Positions 10,001-20,450 of a DNA stretch of 64,000 nucleotides are shown here, in pieces. Source of the stretch: Diplonema papillatum (taxonomy: Eukaryota; Euglenozoa; Diplonemea; Diplonemida; Diplonemidae); assembly GCA_030068145.1 (NCBI GenBank), contig JAPJBO010000715.1, positions 55,590 to 119,589 of the forward strand. Direction: 5' to 3'. Position 1 is the first letter of the stretch; each line of letters opens with the position of its first letter. The position numbers were made by a program, and so were the translations under genes. Under the pieces are notes generated by a model, which did not search any database, was not told where the DNA came from, and worked only from the letters and a program-made list of their open reading frames with translations.

Positions 10001-10830
10001 TGTATAAGCACCTGCTTTGTAGGAAATGCTTGAGGAGACTGCTGCGAAAGATCAAAGGAGGTAAATGTGCTGTAGCCTGCTGTAGCCCACATGAAATCAG
10101 GTAAATCTGTGTTTAGTGGCGGGCGTAAGCGTTCAACGAAAAAGACCCACTTTGTAGTTGTATTGTTTTCTCCCCCTCTAGCCTCCTTCGAAGTGAGCCC
10201 AAGGCAGCCCCTCGAGTATTTTATATGGCTACTATAAGCACCTGCTTTGTAGAAATACTTGAGGAGGCTGCCAGCTGCGAAATCTCAAAAGAGTGCGGTA
10301 CTCATCAGCATGCCGATGACTCCCCCCATCGCAACAAGAGTCCGAATCTCCAAGGAGGAAAAGGTGCTGTAGCCCACACGAAGCACACAGGTAAAGCTGG
10401 CGTGGTGGCGGGCGTAAGCGTTTGAAAACAAAAGACTTACTTTGTAGTTGTGTGTTGTTGCTCTTCCTTTGGCCTCCTTCCAAATAAGAACAATGCAGCC
10501 TCTCGAGTATTTTGTATTTAAAGTAGGCACCTGCTTTGTAATTAATCCCCGGAGGAGGCCAGGTCGCGAATCTTGCGAGTTTCTTCCGTGCCGAATGTGT
10601 GTCAAAAAGTGACTCCTCCGGTATATTTGCTGACACAGTGCGTTACTCGTTTGCGTGCAAACGGGTCCCTACCTACACATTACGAGCCCGAACGGCCAAA
10701 CCATGAGATGCGCTGCAACCCCACATGAAACACAGATAAATCTGGGTTTAGTGCCAGGTGCGCGCGTTCAACAAAAAGAGTCTCGTTTTGTGATGTATCC
10801 CTTCCGCCAAGTGAGCACCGGGCGGCGCGT
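10001..10830 (+). repeat. Head-to-tail cluster of three family B copies
   Basis: Three consecutive copies begin at 10001, about 10233 and about 10519. Each starts with an (A/G)TA(A/G)GCACCTGCTTTGTA-type block and runs through the AAATCTGGGTTTAGTG-like and CTCGAGTATTTT-like blocks. The third is the most diverged. Direct tandem arrangement suggests unequal exchange or repeated insertion at the same site. Confidence 0.75.
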
Positions 10831-11185
10831 CCAACATCTGTAGCGCAAGCAAGACTGGCAGGTCACGTAAACCTTTTCTCAAGCTGAAGATGGCGAGAAA
10901 GCATCGGCTCCAGACGGCGGTAACTCAACGGTGCCTTTTCAGTTCCAGCACCACGAAACTGGCAAGCACAACGGCCGGCCTCAGAAGGCTCTCTCAAAAA
11001 TGCTGGTCGCAAGGTCCCTGGGCAATGACTAGTCATCATCGGAAGTGAGAGCGGGCTCATAGTGAGTCGAATAGTCGGCAGCCGGCGACTTGGTCACCCG
11101 GCGATAAAAATAAAGGAGGTCTTCATTTTCCCACACTAACTGTTACAGCAAGTGAAAATAAAGCGAAGATTCCTTTATTTGTATT

Positions 11186-11466
11186 AAGTATGCCAATACT
11201 GCAGGGAATAGTTGACTAGACCTCTTGAGTTTGTGCTAACCACGAATTGGGGAGTCGGGAGAACCTACAAAGCCAAAAGCAGGACCGACCCCCCCGTTCG
11301 TGAGAAAAGGCGAAGAATAAACACACCTTCTTATTTGTGTTAGCAATGCATTGTTGGTACTAAAAGTTAGTAGTTGGCAGCGTACTACATGAAACTTACC
11401 AAAGCAGGTGAGTTCCGCTGGTGCGCACAAACAAATCGTTGTCAAGAGCTGCAACCAACTATTCTC
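11186..11466 (+). repeat. Family A copy 2 interrupted by a family E segment
   Basis: Family A sequence (AAGTATGCCAATACTGCAGG to about 11330, resuming at TTGTCAAGAGCTGCAACC) is split by about 100 bases at 11337-11437. The inserted segment recurs independently at 13241-13345 (shared GCATTG(T/C)TGGTA and GCAGG(T/C)GAGTTCCGCT). This shows nested insertion or modular assembly of the elements. Confidence 0.7.
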
Positions 11467-11678
11467 GATTAGTCAGCCTCTACGACCGCTCAGGAACACC
11501 TTCGCAAAGAAGATTTGTACTCACGTACAAAGAGTTCCGCGAAGAGCGCGCGTAACGCCCGATTCATCCCATCGCAGATGAGCGGTCCAGATCAGCTCAC
11601 GCGCCCAGGTGTGGAGTTGACCCCGATAATAAAGGTACACAACGACACTCTTACCTGTATCTACCATCTTTAATAGGT

Positions 11679-11910
11679 AAATTTGTTGCATTGGTGTGAT
11701 TGTCAGGCCTTCGACTACCATGAGCAACGCACTATGCACATTCCGTGTCTACGTCACAGCAGATGGAACGCGTTCGTTGCGCCGCCGCGGAGGCGGCCTA
11801 CGAGTGGATGTCGTTGTGGCCTCCCGGCCGGAGCCATCGTTGGATGACCCTTCGCTCGTTTCCTCGCGTTTGCGTCGGTTCGCGCGCCGGGTGGACGCAG
11901 CCGGGGCTGC
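11679..11910 (-). repeat. Repeat family F, copy 1 (possible retroelement fragment)
   Basis: It shares TGTCAGGCCTTCGACTACC, CAGCAGATGGAACGCGTT and GCGCCGGGTGGACGCAGCC with 22645-22825. On the minus strand both copies encode a related short peptide (VVEGLT-x-T-x-MQQ). In the second copy that peptide runs directly into the RNase H remnant, so family F may be an upstream part of the same retroelement. A stop codon breaks copy 2. Confidence 0.55.
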
Positions 11911-12170
11911 GTTGCACTGGGCGGCGTTCGCCGGGCGGGGGTGCCCCTTTAATAAGAGCACACTGCGCATTCAAAGGATTCCCCATTGCCGAAAGTCGCC
12001 CGGAGACTCAAAACCCCCGGAGGTTCAAGCGAACTTTCACTCCAAAAAAGGCCCATCCAGGTGCGCGGGCTTGATCGTTGTGTGGACACCACGCACGCGA
12101 GCCTTTGCAAACCGGTACCCTGCAAGAGTTCCAGTGCCGGTTTCTGTTTCGGCCGGCCTTTCCCAGTATT

Positions 12171-12350
12171 AGAGCTGGTCCGTCCCCTCTTGATAGACCG
12201 TGATAGACCGAAGAATACAGCACCGGGCAATGCGATGCAGCTCTAGGGACTAGAGATGGACCTGATAGACCGTGGTGGACCGTGATTCACTGTGATAAAC
12301 AGCGGCAGGCACTTCGATGCAGTTTCAAGAGATAGGGACGGACCGGCTCA
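12171..12350 (+). mobile_element. MITE family M, copy 2 (180 bp)
   Basis: Same interior and ends as the copy at 9158-9326 (left end AGAGCTGGTCC, right end GGACCGGCTCA). A clear 5-bp target duplication is missing. Instead the flanks are inverted (GTATTA to the left, TAATAC to the right), extending the terminal palindrome by six bases. This may reflect the insertion site or later rearrangement. Confidence 0.8.
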
Positions 12351-12958
12351 TAATACGGGGGGGGGTCTTCGACAGTTCCCGCGAGAGAGGTAATCGGGAA
12401 AAAGAAAAAAAAAGCGGGAAAACGTCTTCAAAGCTTCCCCCCCCCCACCCGACCCTTTTCGGCTAGCCAAAGAGAGTAAAAGAGTGAAAGAGTACGTACA
12501 GTAGTGAGAAGAGAAGAGAACGAGTGTAAAAGAACGGAGGTAGCACGAACTACCAGACCGGCGGAGGCCACTGCAAAAAGATTTCTTACCTTTTCCGCAT
12601 CCCTCAAAACCAGCACCAATAACAACGACCACCCGACCTGGCAGCGACGGGGGTGGGTGGGATCTGTGTCGTGTTGTCATGCGGCTTTCAACTGAATGAC
12701 CGAGGGGTTGTCGGTACAGGAGTCTATGACCACAAATTAGTGGGCAGCTGCGTGCGTATTCTTGGTCTTTGCTGTTTCGCCAGTGTCCCAAAAGCGACAC
12801 CTTCGTGGATAGTATGCACCCTCGTTCGTGTCCACGCCGAAGCTCGATCCCTGCGCCTGGAGATACTCCCGCAGGCCTACTCGTGCTTTTCTGTTGGGAT
12901 AAAAAATGTCTCTCCGTGGCTGAAATTGCAGGGCGATGGGGTGACGATAAACCGTTTT
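12351..12958. other. Intergenic stretch, no gene recognised
   Basis: G- and C-homopolymers border the MITE (about 12357-12367 and 12436-12448), followed by purine-rich and mixed sequence. Open frames on either strand are short and show no recognisable motif. Confidence 0.4.
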
Positions 12959-13440
12959 TTTTTTCTTTTACATATGCGCCAGCTTGGAAGGCAATGCTCG
13001 GCAATAGCTGCCAGACGAAGAACCGAAGGGATCCCAAGTGCTGTAACTACCGAACCACGTGTTGAACGGACGTGAGGTCGTGCGGGTCTACCCCAACACG
13101 ACAAATCACACAAACACAACAGGTTAAAAGTCCCGAGTGAGAAAACAACACGCGGTTGTAAGCGAAGAACAAATCAGATTGTTTGTATCTATATTTCCTC
13201 CCTTCCGTTCGGAGTCAAAGCAGCTACGTCGAGTATTTTCGTGTTAACAGTGCATTGCTGGTATTAAAACCTAACAGTTGACAGCGCACTACGTGAAGCT
13301 TACTAAAGCAGGCGAGTTCCGCTCGTGCACACACAGAGTAAAAGAAAAGGCACCTGCCTCGTGAACAGTATTCCCATTTCGTAGGTGTTTTGTTGCTTCT
13401 CCGCTAGCCTCGTCGAAATAAGCACCGGGCGGCCTCAGAG
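12959..13440 (+). repeat. Diverged B-E-B repeat block
   Basis: A degenerate family B copy (to about 13240, ending TACGTCGAGTATTTT) is followed by a family E segment (13241-13345) and another family B fragment (13348-13440, GGCACCTGCCTCGTG and TAGCCTCGTCGAAATAAGCACC). The same E segment interrupts family A at 11337-11437. Confidence 0.55.
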
Positions 13441-13694
13441 GCCACTATTACTGGGGCCACACAGCATCCTGATACCACAGTAATGATTGCGGAGATGGAT
13501 GCTGCCCAACGGCCGAGAAGGCTTCCACCGACACTCTCTCCACGTGCAACCACAACATCTTCAACAACGCGTTGCGAGTAGACGAAGTTCCAATTGCCAA
13601 CCGTCGCTTGGAGACTTTGAAACCTTTGGCGGCGTCAAGCGAAGTTCTCAAGCTACCTACCCTCCCCGCGCAATTGAGACAGCAGAAAACGCTT

Positions 13695-13875
13695 GTAATT
13701 GAGACACTTTTGGGGGTGTCTCAATTAGACGCGTTTAGGTTATTGGACATGCACCAAATGGGGTGTCCGGGCTCGCTTTGTTAGGTACAGGTGTCACTGT
13801 GCCACAATAGAAGTACATTAGCGCTTGAAATTGGGACACTTGTGGGAAGATTACGAAAATAGGTGTCTCAATTAC
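13695..13875. mobile_element. 181-bp element with 13-bp terminal inverted repeats
   Basis: GTAATTGAGACAC (13695-13707) and GTGTCTCAATTAC (13863-13875) are perfect inverted ends. Each has an inner partner of opposite sense: GTGTCTCAATTA at 13716-13727 makes a 12-bp stem with an 8-base loop, and AATTGGGACAC sits near 13827-13837. The element is non-coding and no target duplication is evident. Looks like a small foldback or MITE-type element, or a pair of regulatory hairpins. Confidence 0.55.
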
Positions 13876-13967
13876 ACGGAGGGTTAGGTAAGCTTTAAAC
13901 GCGCACCTGCCCTCGTCGGAAAGCTCGAGAGCCGCCAGTTGCGAAAGCAACGAAGGAGAAACGGAAG

Positions 13968-14022
13968 GACTCTGACTCTGACTCTGACTCTGACTCTGAC
14001 TCTGACTCTGACTCTGACTCTG
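13968..14022. repeat. (GACTCT)n hexanucleotide microsatellite, about 9 units
   Basis: A perfect run of GACTCT units. The minus strand would read alternating Gln-Ser, but the surrounding open frame has no other coding evidence. Confidence 0.95.
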
Positions 14023-14142
14023 AGTCCGGTTCTGATCCTGGGCTTGGCACTGCTCTCGGCCTGTCCGACCGTCTAGGCGCGAGGATGGCGCTCTGTCGGG
14101 CGGAAAAGAGGCAAGATGCTGACCACCGCTCCTAATTACGAA

Positions 14143-14190
14143 CTCGCCACTAGCTACCAGCAACGTTTGCAACCGTCGTGAGGGTTGCAC
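14143..14190. repeat. Family D fragment (also at 21035-21075 and 22826-22862)
   Basis: The shared core is GCAACCGTC(G/A)(T/C)GAG preceded by GCTACC(A/T)GCAAC. All three copies are short. The two later ones sit next to retroelement-like sequence, so this may be a shared terminus. Confidence 0.45.
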
Positions 14191-14200
14191 CACGTCGAAA

Positions 14201-15700
14201 GTGAGACAATTTCCGTTTTTTTGTGTCTATACCAACAACCCAAAGGACTGGCTGCGCCTCAGCTGCCTCACCCATTCACTTTGTCGGTACTACTGTTGTG
14301 CTGACGGGACAACATTTCCGGAGCAACGGCCGCACATGAGACAGTCACCTTCCCAGAGAAGCTCCTTCCCTTGTGCATACGCGAGAAAGTGTGAAATGAG
14401 CGAGAACATCATCCGCCAGTTTCCCGCCATCATTGATCGGGTTCTTGTTGCGTTGGCGGTGGTGCGGTTTTTTGACAGAGTGAACCTATGCCTCTCGTCT
14501 CTGGCATGTTTGCTCTTACTCAGTGTTGGCGCCCGGCGTTGTGCAAAATAATGCGTGTCACAGTCGTTGGGAGGTCTTGTTGCGTTACTGGAGGGGTCAT
14601 CGACGAGCTGAGAGTACCATACTATCAGTTGATGCTGGTAGTCTGCTATTGCGTTTATCAGTGCGAGACCCCTTCTCTCCGGAAATGTTCTTCCCCGCGC
14701 TTCGTATCCGTTTATTGGCCCACCCAGTTACATTTAACTCCCGTGGGCCTTGAACAGTGGCGGACCAGAAAAAGAAAAAGAAAACGAAAGCAAAAAAAAA
14801 AAAAGAAGAAACAAACGAAGGAAAGTGTGCATTCTACCGCACCCACGTCTTGCTTCTCCTTTTGCCCAACGTCGTGCTTTGACCCTGCGGACGCCGAGGA
14901 TTGTTGCGTCTCTTGCTAGAAGCTGCTGAAGCGAAGCACCTCAATGAGCTCGCATGCAGCAGAGAGGGGGTTTGCCCGCAACAAACGTGGATTTGGGCAA
15001 GCTGGAAACAGTTTGCGCCCGTAACAGCTGGAACGATGCCGTGCCTGAATACGTATCCTTTGTTCAGTGGGAGTTGAGATTCTCCGTCAAGATGCTAGCC
15101 GCCGCCATAGGGCGGGCTATTGCCAAAAGGAGAGCCAGCGAAACAACGTGTCAACACACGCCTGCCAGGCGGTCTCGTCCGTCAGTCAGAACGCCCCCGG
15201 CTGCGCCACCATCGGTACAACAATCATCTTTGACTGGGCCGCGGCTCGCTCCGCGCCCACGACGCAACGACTTACGCCCGCCGTAGCAGTACGGGACAGT
15301 ACTGGGGCGACCGGATACTCCCCGGAGAGATGGTCCCTGCACTCTAACTCGTCTCTCTGTCTCTCTCTGTCTGAACTTCTTACCTCGGGCTTATTTCGGA
15401 CCGGCCGCGTTGCTGCCCTCAAACCTCGGACTCGTGTGCTTGCTAACAAGAAAGATAAAAGACCACTAAACTGCACTACTTGTGCCACGAAAGATACAAA
15501 TCCCGATACCATGCCGCATAAAGAACATGAGTCTGCAAAACAAAACCGCCCGAACAGTACAGTTTTTCGGGATGCTGTGTGTGCTCCTGCGGTCTTTGTG
15601 TTTTTCGTACTTGACCAACAGGTTCACCCCCCCGCATGCCAAGTCCGCCCTTCGGTATAAGTTCGTCCAGAACTTCACTCACTTCGTTCACGAAGTTCTT
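14201..15700. other. Intergenic stretch, no gene recognised
   Basis: There are several overlapping open frames on both strands, none with a recognisable motif or consistent composition. A purine-rich tract (about 14764-14825) is the only compositional oddity. Confidence 0.4.
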
Positions 15701-15703
15701 GAT

Positions 15704-15705
15704 CC

Positions 15706-15732
<27 letters not shown>
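15704..15732. repeat. Short (CT)n microsatellite
   Basis: An alternating CT run of about 29 bases, about 190 bp before the much longer run at 15925. Confidence 0.95.
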
Positions 15733-15736
<4 letters not shown>

Positions 15737-15921
15737 ATGTCAGCGCGGTAGCGATGACAGCGAGAACACATATAGGTGGGAGGGGAGAGGCCCTGGGACT
15801 GCTAAGGCGTGACAACCCCGCCCCTGTCCCTCCCAGGGAGCCACCCCGAAACTAGCCTGCCCACCTGACGGTGGGGGCCCACCTGACGGTGGAGGCCCAC
15901 ACCCTTTGACTTGTTTTATGT

Positions 15922-16038
<117 letters not shown>

Positions 16039-16090
16039 GACGCACTCAGAGCCTCTCCGGCGTTCAAGCCTCCACCAGTGTGGGGGGCTG

Positions 16091-16151
16091 GGAATGGATC
16101 TACTGGAACAACGGAAGACGAATTCTCCTGCTTTCCCAGTAGATCCATTCC
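16091..16151. other. Perfect 16-bp stem hairpin beside the CT tract
   Basis: GGAATGGATCTACTGG (16091-16106) is exactly complementary to 16136-16151, leaving a 29-base loop. It could be a foldback remnant. No coding or known RNA signature. Confidence 0.7.
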
Positions 16152-16530
16152 GAGCCTCGGCCCCGCGGGGCTGCCGGGCGGCACCAGCCACCCGACTTTG
16201 CGCAGGCCGAGGCAGCATTCCTTGAGGGCCAGTAATTTTCTCGCACGAACTATGTTTTGCATGCCTTTGTACCACAACCTTTTTTCGACGACGGTCCGAA
16301 GCTATGGACCGGAAGGAGACCGAGCGAAAGTATACGAGCGCCGTCATACGACGCACTGGCGAATCCGAGACGACTTCGCAGCACGCAACGCCGCAGTGAT
16401 GATGTGTGTATGCGAAAGAGCACGCTGTCAGGAGCCTAGCGACAAAACAGCAGAGTGGGCAACCTGGTTGTGCTGAAGATGAGTTAAAGTCCAGCACGAT
16501 AAAGTAAAAGCTTCCCCCACCCCCTGCTCA

Positions 16531-16640
16531 GATGATGGTCCGCCTTATGTGTCCGTGGCTTAAAGGACCGAAACACGGCGCAGACGGGACCAGTGCGGTG
16601 TTGAGCACATACCCATTCCAAGCACGTTTTTTGCAAACAC
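16531..16640 (+). repeat. Family C, copy 2 (5'-truncated)
   Basis: It begins at GATGATGGTCCGCC and continues to CCAAGCACGTTTTTTGCAA. The left 80 bases of the family are absent. It ends about 200 bases before the glyoxalase start codon, so it lies in that gene's upstream region. Confidence 0.8.
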
Positions 16641-16843
16641 CCCTCTCACTGTTACACCACAAAGCTGAACCCCACAAGCACAAAAACGTCGAAAGACGCG
16701 TATTTCGTACGCCCTTTAAGGGATCGTCGGAAACACAAAATACGGCAGGTAAAAGGGGGTGGGCAGAAGGTCGAAGTCTGGCCGCGCAACAGGTTCAAGG
16801 CGTTCCCCCGTAAGCGGGGGGACAGAGGTGAGGTGAAGCGGGC

Positions 16844-19800
16844 ATGGCTACCGTACGGCGGATGCAGACACGCTTCGCCGTCACAGCTCCCTCGCAGGAG
16901 CAGCGGGCCCTGAAGAAGTATGTGGACCCCCCGGTGCCGGTGCCGTCGCTGCACACGGTGACGAAGCGCATTCGGGATCCCCGGCTGACCCTGCAGTTTT
17001 ACGGGACCGTGTTCGGCTTCCGTCTTGTGCACCACCACAAAGTCGATCCGCTGGGCTTCTCCCTGCTGTACCTGGGGGCACCGGAAGACCTGCGTTACAA
17101 GCCGGTCAGGACGCAAATCGACGAGAACATCTTCACAGGCGACGGAATTCGAACCAAAAGGCAAGGAGAGAAGTACCCTCGCCCGGGAACGATGGATGCT
17201 CACGACTTCGTCTTCCACTACCACGGTACCTTGCTCGAGTTCATTGCGCTGCACGAAAACGTAGACGACTTTGGGTACGACTTCATTCTTCGTTTTACTG
17301 TCCGCCTGTGAAAAGAGATTGCAAGACCAAGCGCGGATTCACGCACCCGAGCACTTCTCTCCGTCCTCCGTTCTCGCAGTCCAACAGGCGCAAGCACTGT
17401 TCAGCTTCTCCGCTAAATGGCACCTCAACAGTACATTTGTCACTCGAACGAAAGGTGTTGACAGTCACTCTGCAATGCTTCTGAGTTTTGCGCACGTCGG
17501 TGCGTCTAAGAGGAGAGTTGATCTGCACATTGCTTTGGGCCCCTTTGCCGAGATAACATGTAAGGTTGAGCTTATACGTTTCCAACACACTACAAGCTTT
17601 CTATTCGCTGCAAAGCTGCAAGGCTATGATACTAGACGAGAAGCTTTCTACTAGGCAGCTTCTCGTCTAGTAGCTTTCTACTAGGCAGCTTCTCGTCTAG
17701 TAGCTAAGACTACAGGCTGGATAATGGATTACAAGTTTTCTACCAGCTGCAAAGCTACGGCTATGATACTTACCAACAGGCCTGCTACTAGGCTGCTAGG
17801 CTACATGTCGGGACTTCAAGCTTTCTACTGGCTGCCAAACTACTAGACTAAAGCTTGCAGACTAAACGACAAGCTTGCTACTAGCTGCAAGGCTAAACGC
17901 CGGGATACTAGACTACAAGCTTTCTACTGGCCGCTAAGCTACTAGGCACAAGCTTGCTACTAGCTGCAAGGCTACGTGCCGGGATACTAGACCTAGAGAG
18001 TACGTACCCTGCACTCTCCGCCACAGGCATCGATACTGCTCCGGCAACGAGCCGCCGCACCTCGGGTACGGCGGGATTGGCTTCCAGGTGTCGAACCTCG
18101 CCCAGACCTGCCAGCTGCTGCTGCAGCAGAAGAACGTGAAGATCTTGGCCGAGCCGACGCCCAGCGACAACTCGGTGCTGGTGGCGGACCCGGACGGGTA
18201 TGCCGTGCGCATCGTGGAGCGGCACCAGACGATGCTGTACCAGCACACGAAGCGCGAGCTGCCGGCGAGCACCCTGCACACCTGCCGCCTCCGGATCAAG
18301 GACCCCAAGCAGTCCCTCGCCTTCTACCAAGAATTCTTCGGGATGTTCGTCCTGTGTGTGCGGGAGCACCCGGAGCTGCTGCTGACGAGATACTACCTGT
18401 GCACACGCGGTCAGTTCGGACTGGACGTAGGTGGTACGTGGGCCCGCCCGGATAAGCACAGCGACGAGGCGTGGGACCTCGTGCAGTCGGTGCGCGTGAC
18501 CTTCGTCGAGCTCCAGCACCACCACGGCACCGAGAGCATGTCCGACTTCCAGTACCACAGCGGCAACGTGGAACCCCTCGGGTTCGCACACCTCGGCTTC
18601 ATGGTCAAAAAAATTGACGTATGCTCAACCCCCCCCCTCTACATTTTTACGAGAAAAACCAGACTCACACCGCAGTCCTGTCTGCAGACACTCAGGTTCC
18701 GCGCTGATGATGGTCCGCCTTATGTGTCCGTGGCTTAAAGGACCGAAACACGGCGCAGACGGGACCAGTGCGGTGTTGAGCACATACCCATTCCAAGCAC
18801 GTTCTTGCAATCCCCCCATTCCAGTAGGGTACTTCGCGTAACGCGACTTGCTGCCCTCAGCACGCAGGATGACTTCCTCGCACTCTTTTCCTTTTGGTAC
18901 TTCAACCATTGGTGCTGCACACGGCAACCCCATGTCCACTGTGCTCTGCGGAGTTTACTTCGCAGATTGCCACCGTAAAAAGAAGACAAGTCAGTGCTGC
19001 CTAGCGAGTCGCAGTCACCATCAGGGCGAGTGCCCTGAGTTTTTTAGCTGATTGCTCAGACACGGTTGTAGGGGCCTTCTCCCCGTGACGGATTCGCCTG
19101 TGCTCTAGTAGCACGGGTGGTCCTGGCTGTGACGAGCTACGAACAGCCGCCTGACAAACCAGACTCACACCGCAGTCCTGTCTGCAGACACTCAGGTTCC
19201 ACGCTGATGATGGTCCGCCTTATGTGTCCGTGGCTTAAAGGACCGAAACACGGCGCAGACGGGACCAGTGCGGTGTTGAGCACATACCCATTCCAAGCAC
19301 GTTCTTGCAACCCCCCCCCCCCTCTACATTCTTACGAGAGTGCACTAGTAAAAACACTGGTAAGGTAAAAATGACTAGTGCACTAGTGAAAATACCCAGG
19401 ACTTGGGTCCAGATCCGGTGGATTTTGGCTAAATCACTAGTCATTTTTACTAGTGCACTAGTCATTTTACTAGTCAAAATTTCGACTTGTAAAACCCCTA
19501 GTCAAAGTCAAAAAAGTCCTTGACTAGTACACCGTGCACAAAGTCCAAAGTCACCAAGGTAAAGACAGTATTCGACAAACACAACAAAACTCTGCGTTCC
19601 CGCGAAGAAGACTTGATGCTAGCATCGAACATTCATTGAGAGGCAGGATTGATGCTAGCATCGAACATTCATTGAGAGGCAGGATTGTGCCCAAACACTA
19701 CACGGTGTACTCCAGCACCGGGGGTGGGGGAGTTAAACTGTGCATTCCATTTTGGCGTGGCGCCCGCAAATCCAGTGTGAATCCAGCGATCACCTGTTAA

Positions 19801-20171
19801 ATCCAGTGTGAATCCCAACTCCAGCTTATGAGGCTGGACCTCAGTTAAAGCTGGAGTTAAAAAAGCGGGTCACACCTCGCTTTTCGGGTGTGAAGAACTA
19901 CACGCGTTTTTGATTGTGTAGCACACCCGCTTTTCAGGTGTGACTCGGGGACGCCCTATCCAACTCTCAATCTGTCATTCCTTGAGGCTTTTTCTCAAGG
20001 TGGACAGACCAACTACAACTGACTCACACACAGCCTCTGCTCGAACAACTGGTGGAAAACGGCATCTACGTCATCAAAAACAAGGGAGAAGGGGCCTTCC
20101 CGCAAAGTGCGTACATCATGGACCCGGACGGGTACTGGATCGAGGTTTGTGCCGCAATTTATTCTCTTTGA
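16844..20171 (+). CDS. Lactoylglutathione lyase (glyoxalase I), two-domain, 3 exons
   Basis: Exons by reading-frame and motif continuity: 16844-17274, 18027-18618, 20034-20171; introns are GT-AG and the joins keep frame (386 aa). The enzyme isomerises the methylglyoxal-glutathione hemithioacetal to S-lactoylglutathione. Two glyoxalase repeats are visible. By family alignment the metal ligands are His37 and Glu132 (repeat 1, first module), His228 and Glu305 (repeat 2, first module), and His332 and Glu378 (repeat 2, second module, GFAHLGF and DPDGYWIEV). In repeat 1, second module, the ligands are replaced: GYGGIGF has Gly160 for His, and GYAVRIV has Arg205 for Glu. In fused enzymes each site combines first-module ligands of one repeat with second-module ligands of the other. 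One site is therefore complete and one dead, as inferred for plant two-domain enzymes. The 3' end is less sure: GAG|GTTTGT could be another donor leading to an unseen last exon. ATG16844 lacks a signal peptide; cytosolic action is expected. Confidence 0.85.
17590..17998 (+). repeat. Degenerate tandem array in glyoxalase intron 1
   Basis: Repeats of about 40-60 bases are built from CTACTAG, AAGCTT(T/G)CTACT and GCTGCAAGGCTA. A perfect doublet of TAGCTTTCTACTAGGCAGC-type units lies at about 17639-17704. The array fills the second half of the intron up to the acceptor region. Confidence 0.75.
18659..18818 (+). repeat. Family C, copy 3 (glyoxalase intron 2)
   Basis: It starts 40 bases after the donor at 18619. 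It is preceded by a C-run and CTCTACATTTTTACGAG, a sequence that also follows copy 4. The family start is shortened (AAACCAGACTCACACC onward). Right end TTCTTGCAATCCCCCC. Confidence 0.8.
19130..19337 (+). repeat. Family C, copy 4 (glyoxalase intron 2)
   Basis: A full copy, TGACGAGCTACG to TTCTTGCAA, followed by a 14-base C-run and CTCTACATTCTTACGAG. The same C-run plus CTCTACATT(T/C)TTACGAG lies at the left of copy 3, so this C-rich motif is probably an element boundary. Confidence 0.8.
19340..19480. repeat. Imperfect long palindrome rich in ACTAGTGCACTAGT
   Basis: The left arm (about 19340-19393) and right arm (about 19431-19480) both contain GTGCACTAGT and AATGACTAGT or their complements, around a spacer of about 38 bases. 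ACTAGTGCACTAGT is itself a palindrome. In the pre-mRNA this would fold into a strong intronic hairpin. Confidence 0.65.
19613..19684 (+). repeat. Perfect 36-bp direct doublet
   Basis: Two exact adjacent copies of a unit starting TTGATGCTAGCATCGAAC. The GATGCTAGCATC core is palindromic. Located in glyoxalase intron 2. Confidence 0.9.
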
Positions 20172-20450
20172 ACGTATGCTAACCCTGCAGGGAATAGTTG
20201 ACGAGGCCTCTTGAGTTTGTGCTCAGCCACGATTGTGGGAGTCGGGGGGACCGGACATAACCTAAGGACCGACCCCTTTTCGTGAGAAAATGCGAAGAAT
20301 AAAAACACTTTCTGTTTCTTGAAAGTATGAGGGAATAGTTGACTAGACCTCTTGAGTTTGTGCTAACCACGAATTGGGGAGACGGGAGAACCTACAACTT
20401 CTTTTTTCCATCTGTCTTTGTCAAGAGCTGCGACTCAACTATTCTCTGCG
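20172..20450 (+). repeat. Family A copies 3 and 4, head to tail
   Basis: Two consecutive family A copies (about 20172-20330 and 20321-20450) start immediately after the glyoxalase stop codon. The codons just before the stop (TCTCTTTGA) also resemble the sequence preceding other family A copies. The last few residues of that protein, or its apparent stop, may therefore be repeat-derived. Confidence 0.75.

Noticed and set aside
13735-14193. Gln-Ser repeat protein on the minus strand
   Set aside because: Produced by the (GACTCT)n microsatellite; the flanking residues match nothing and composition is random.
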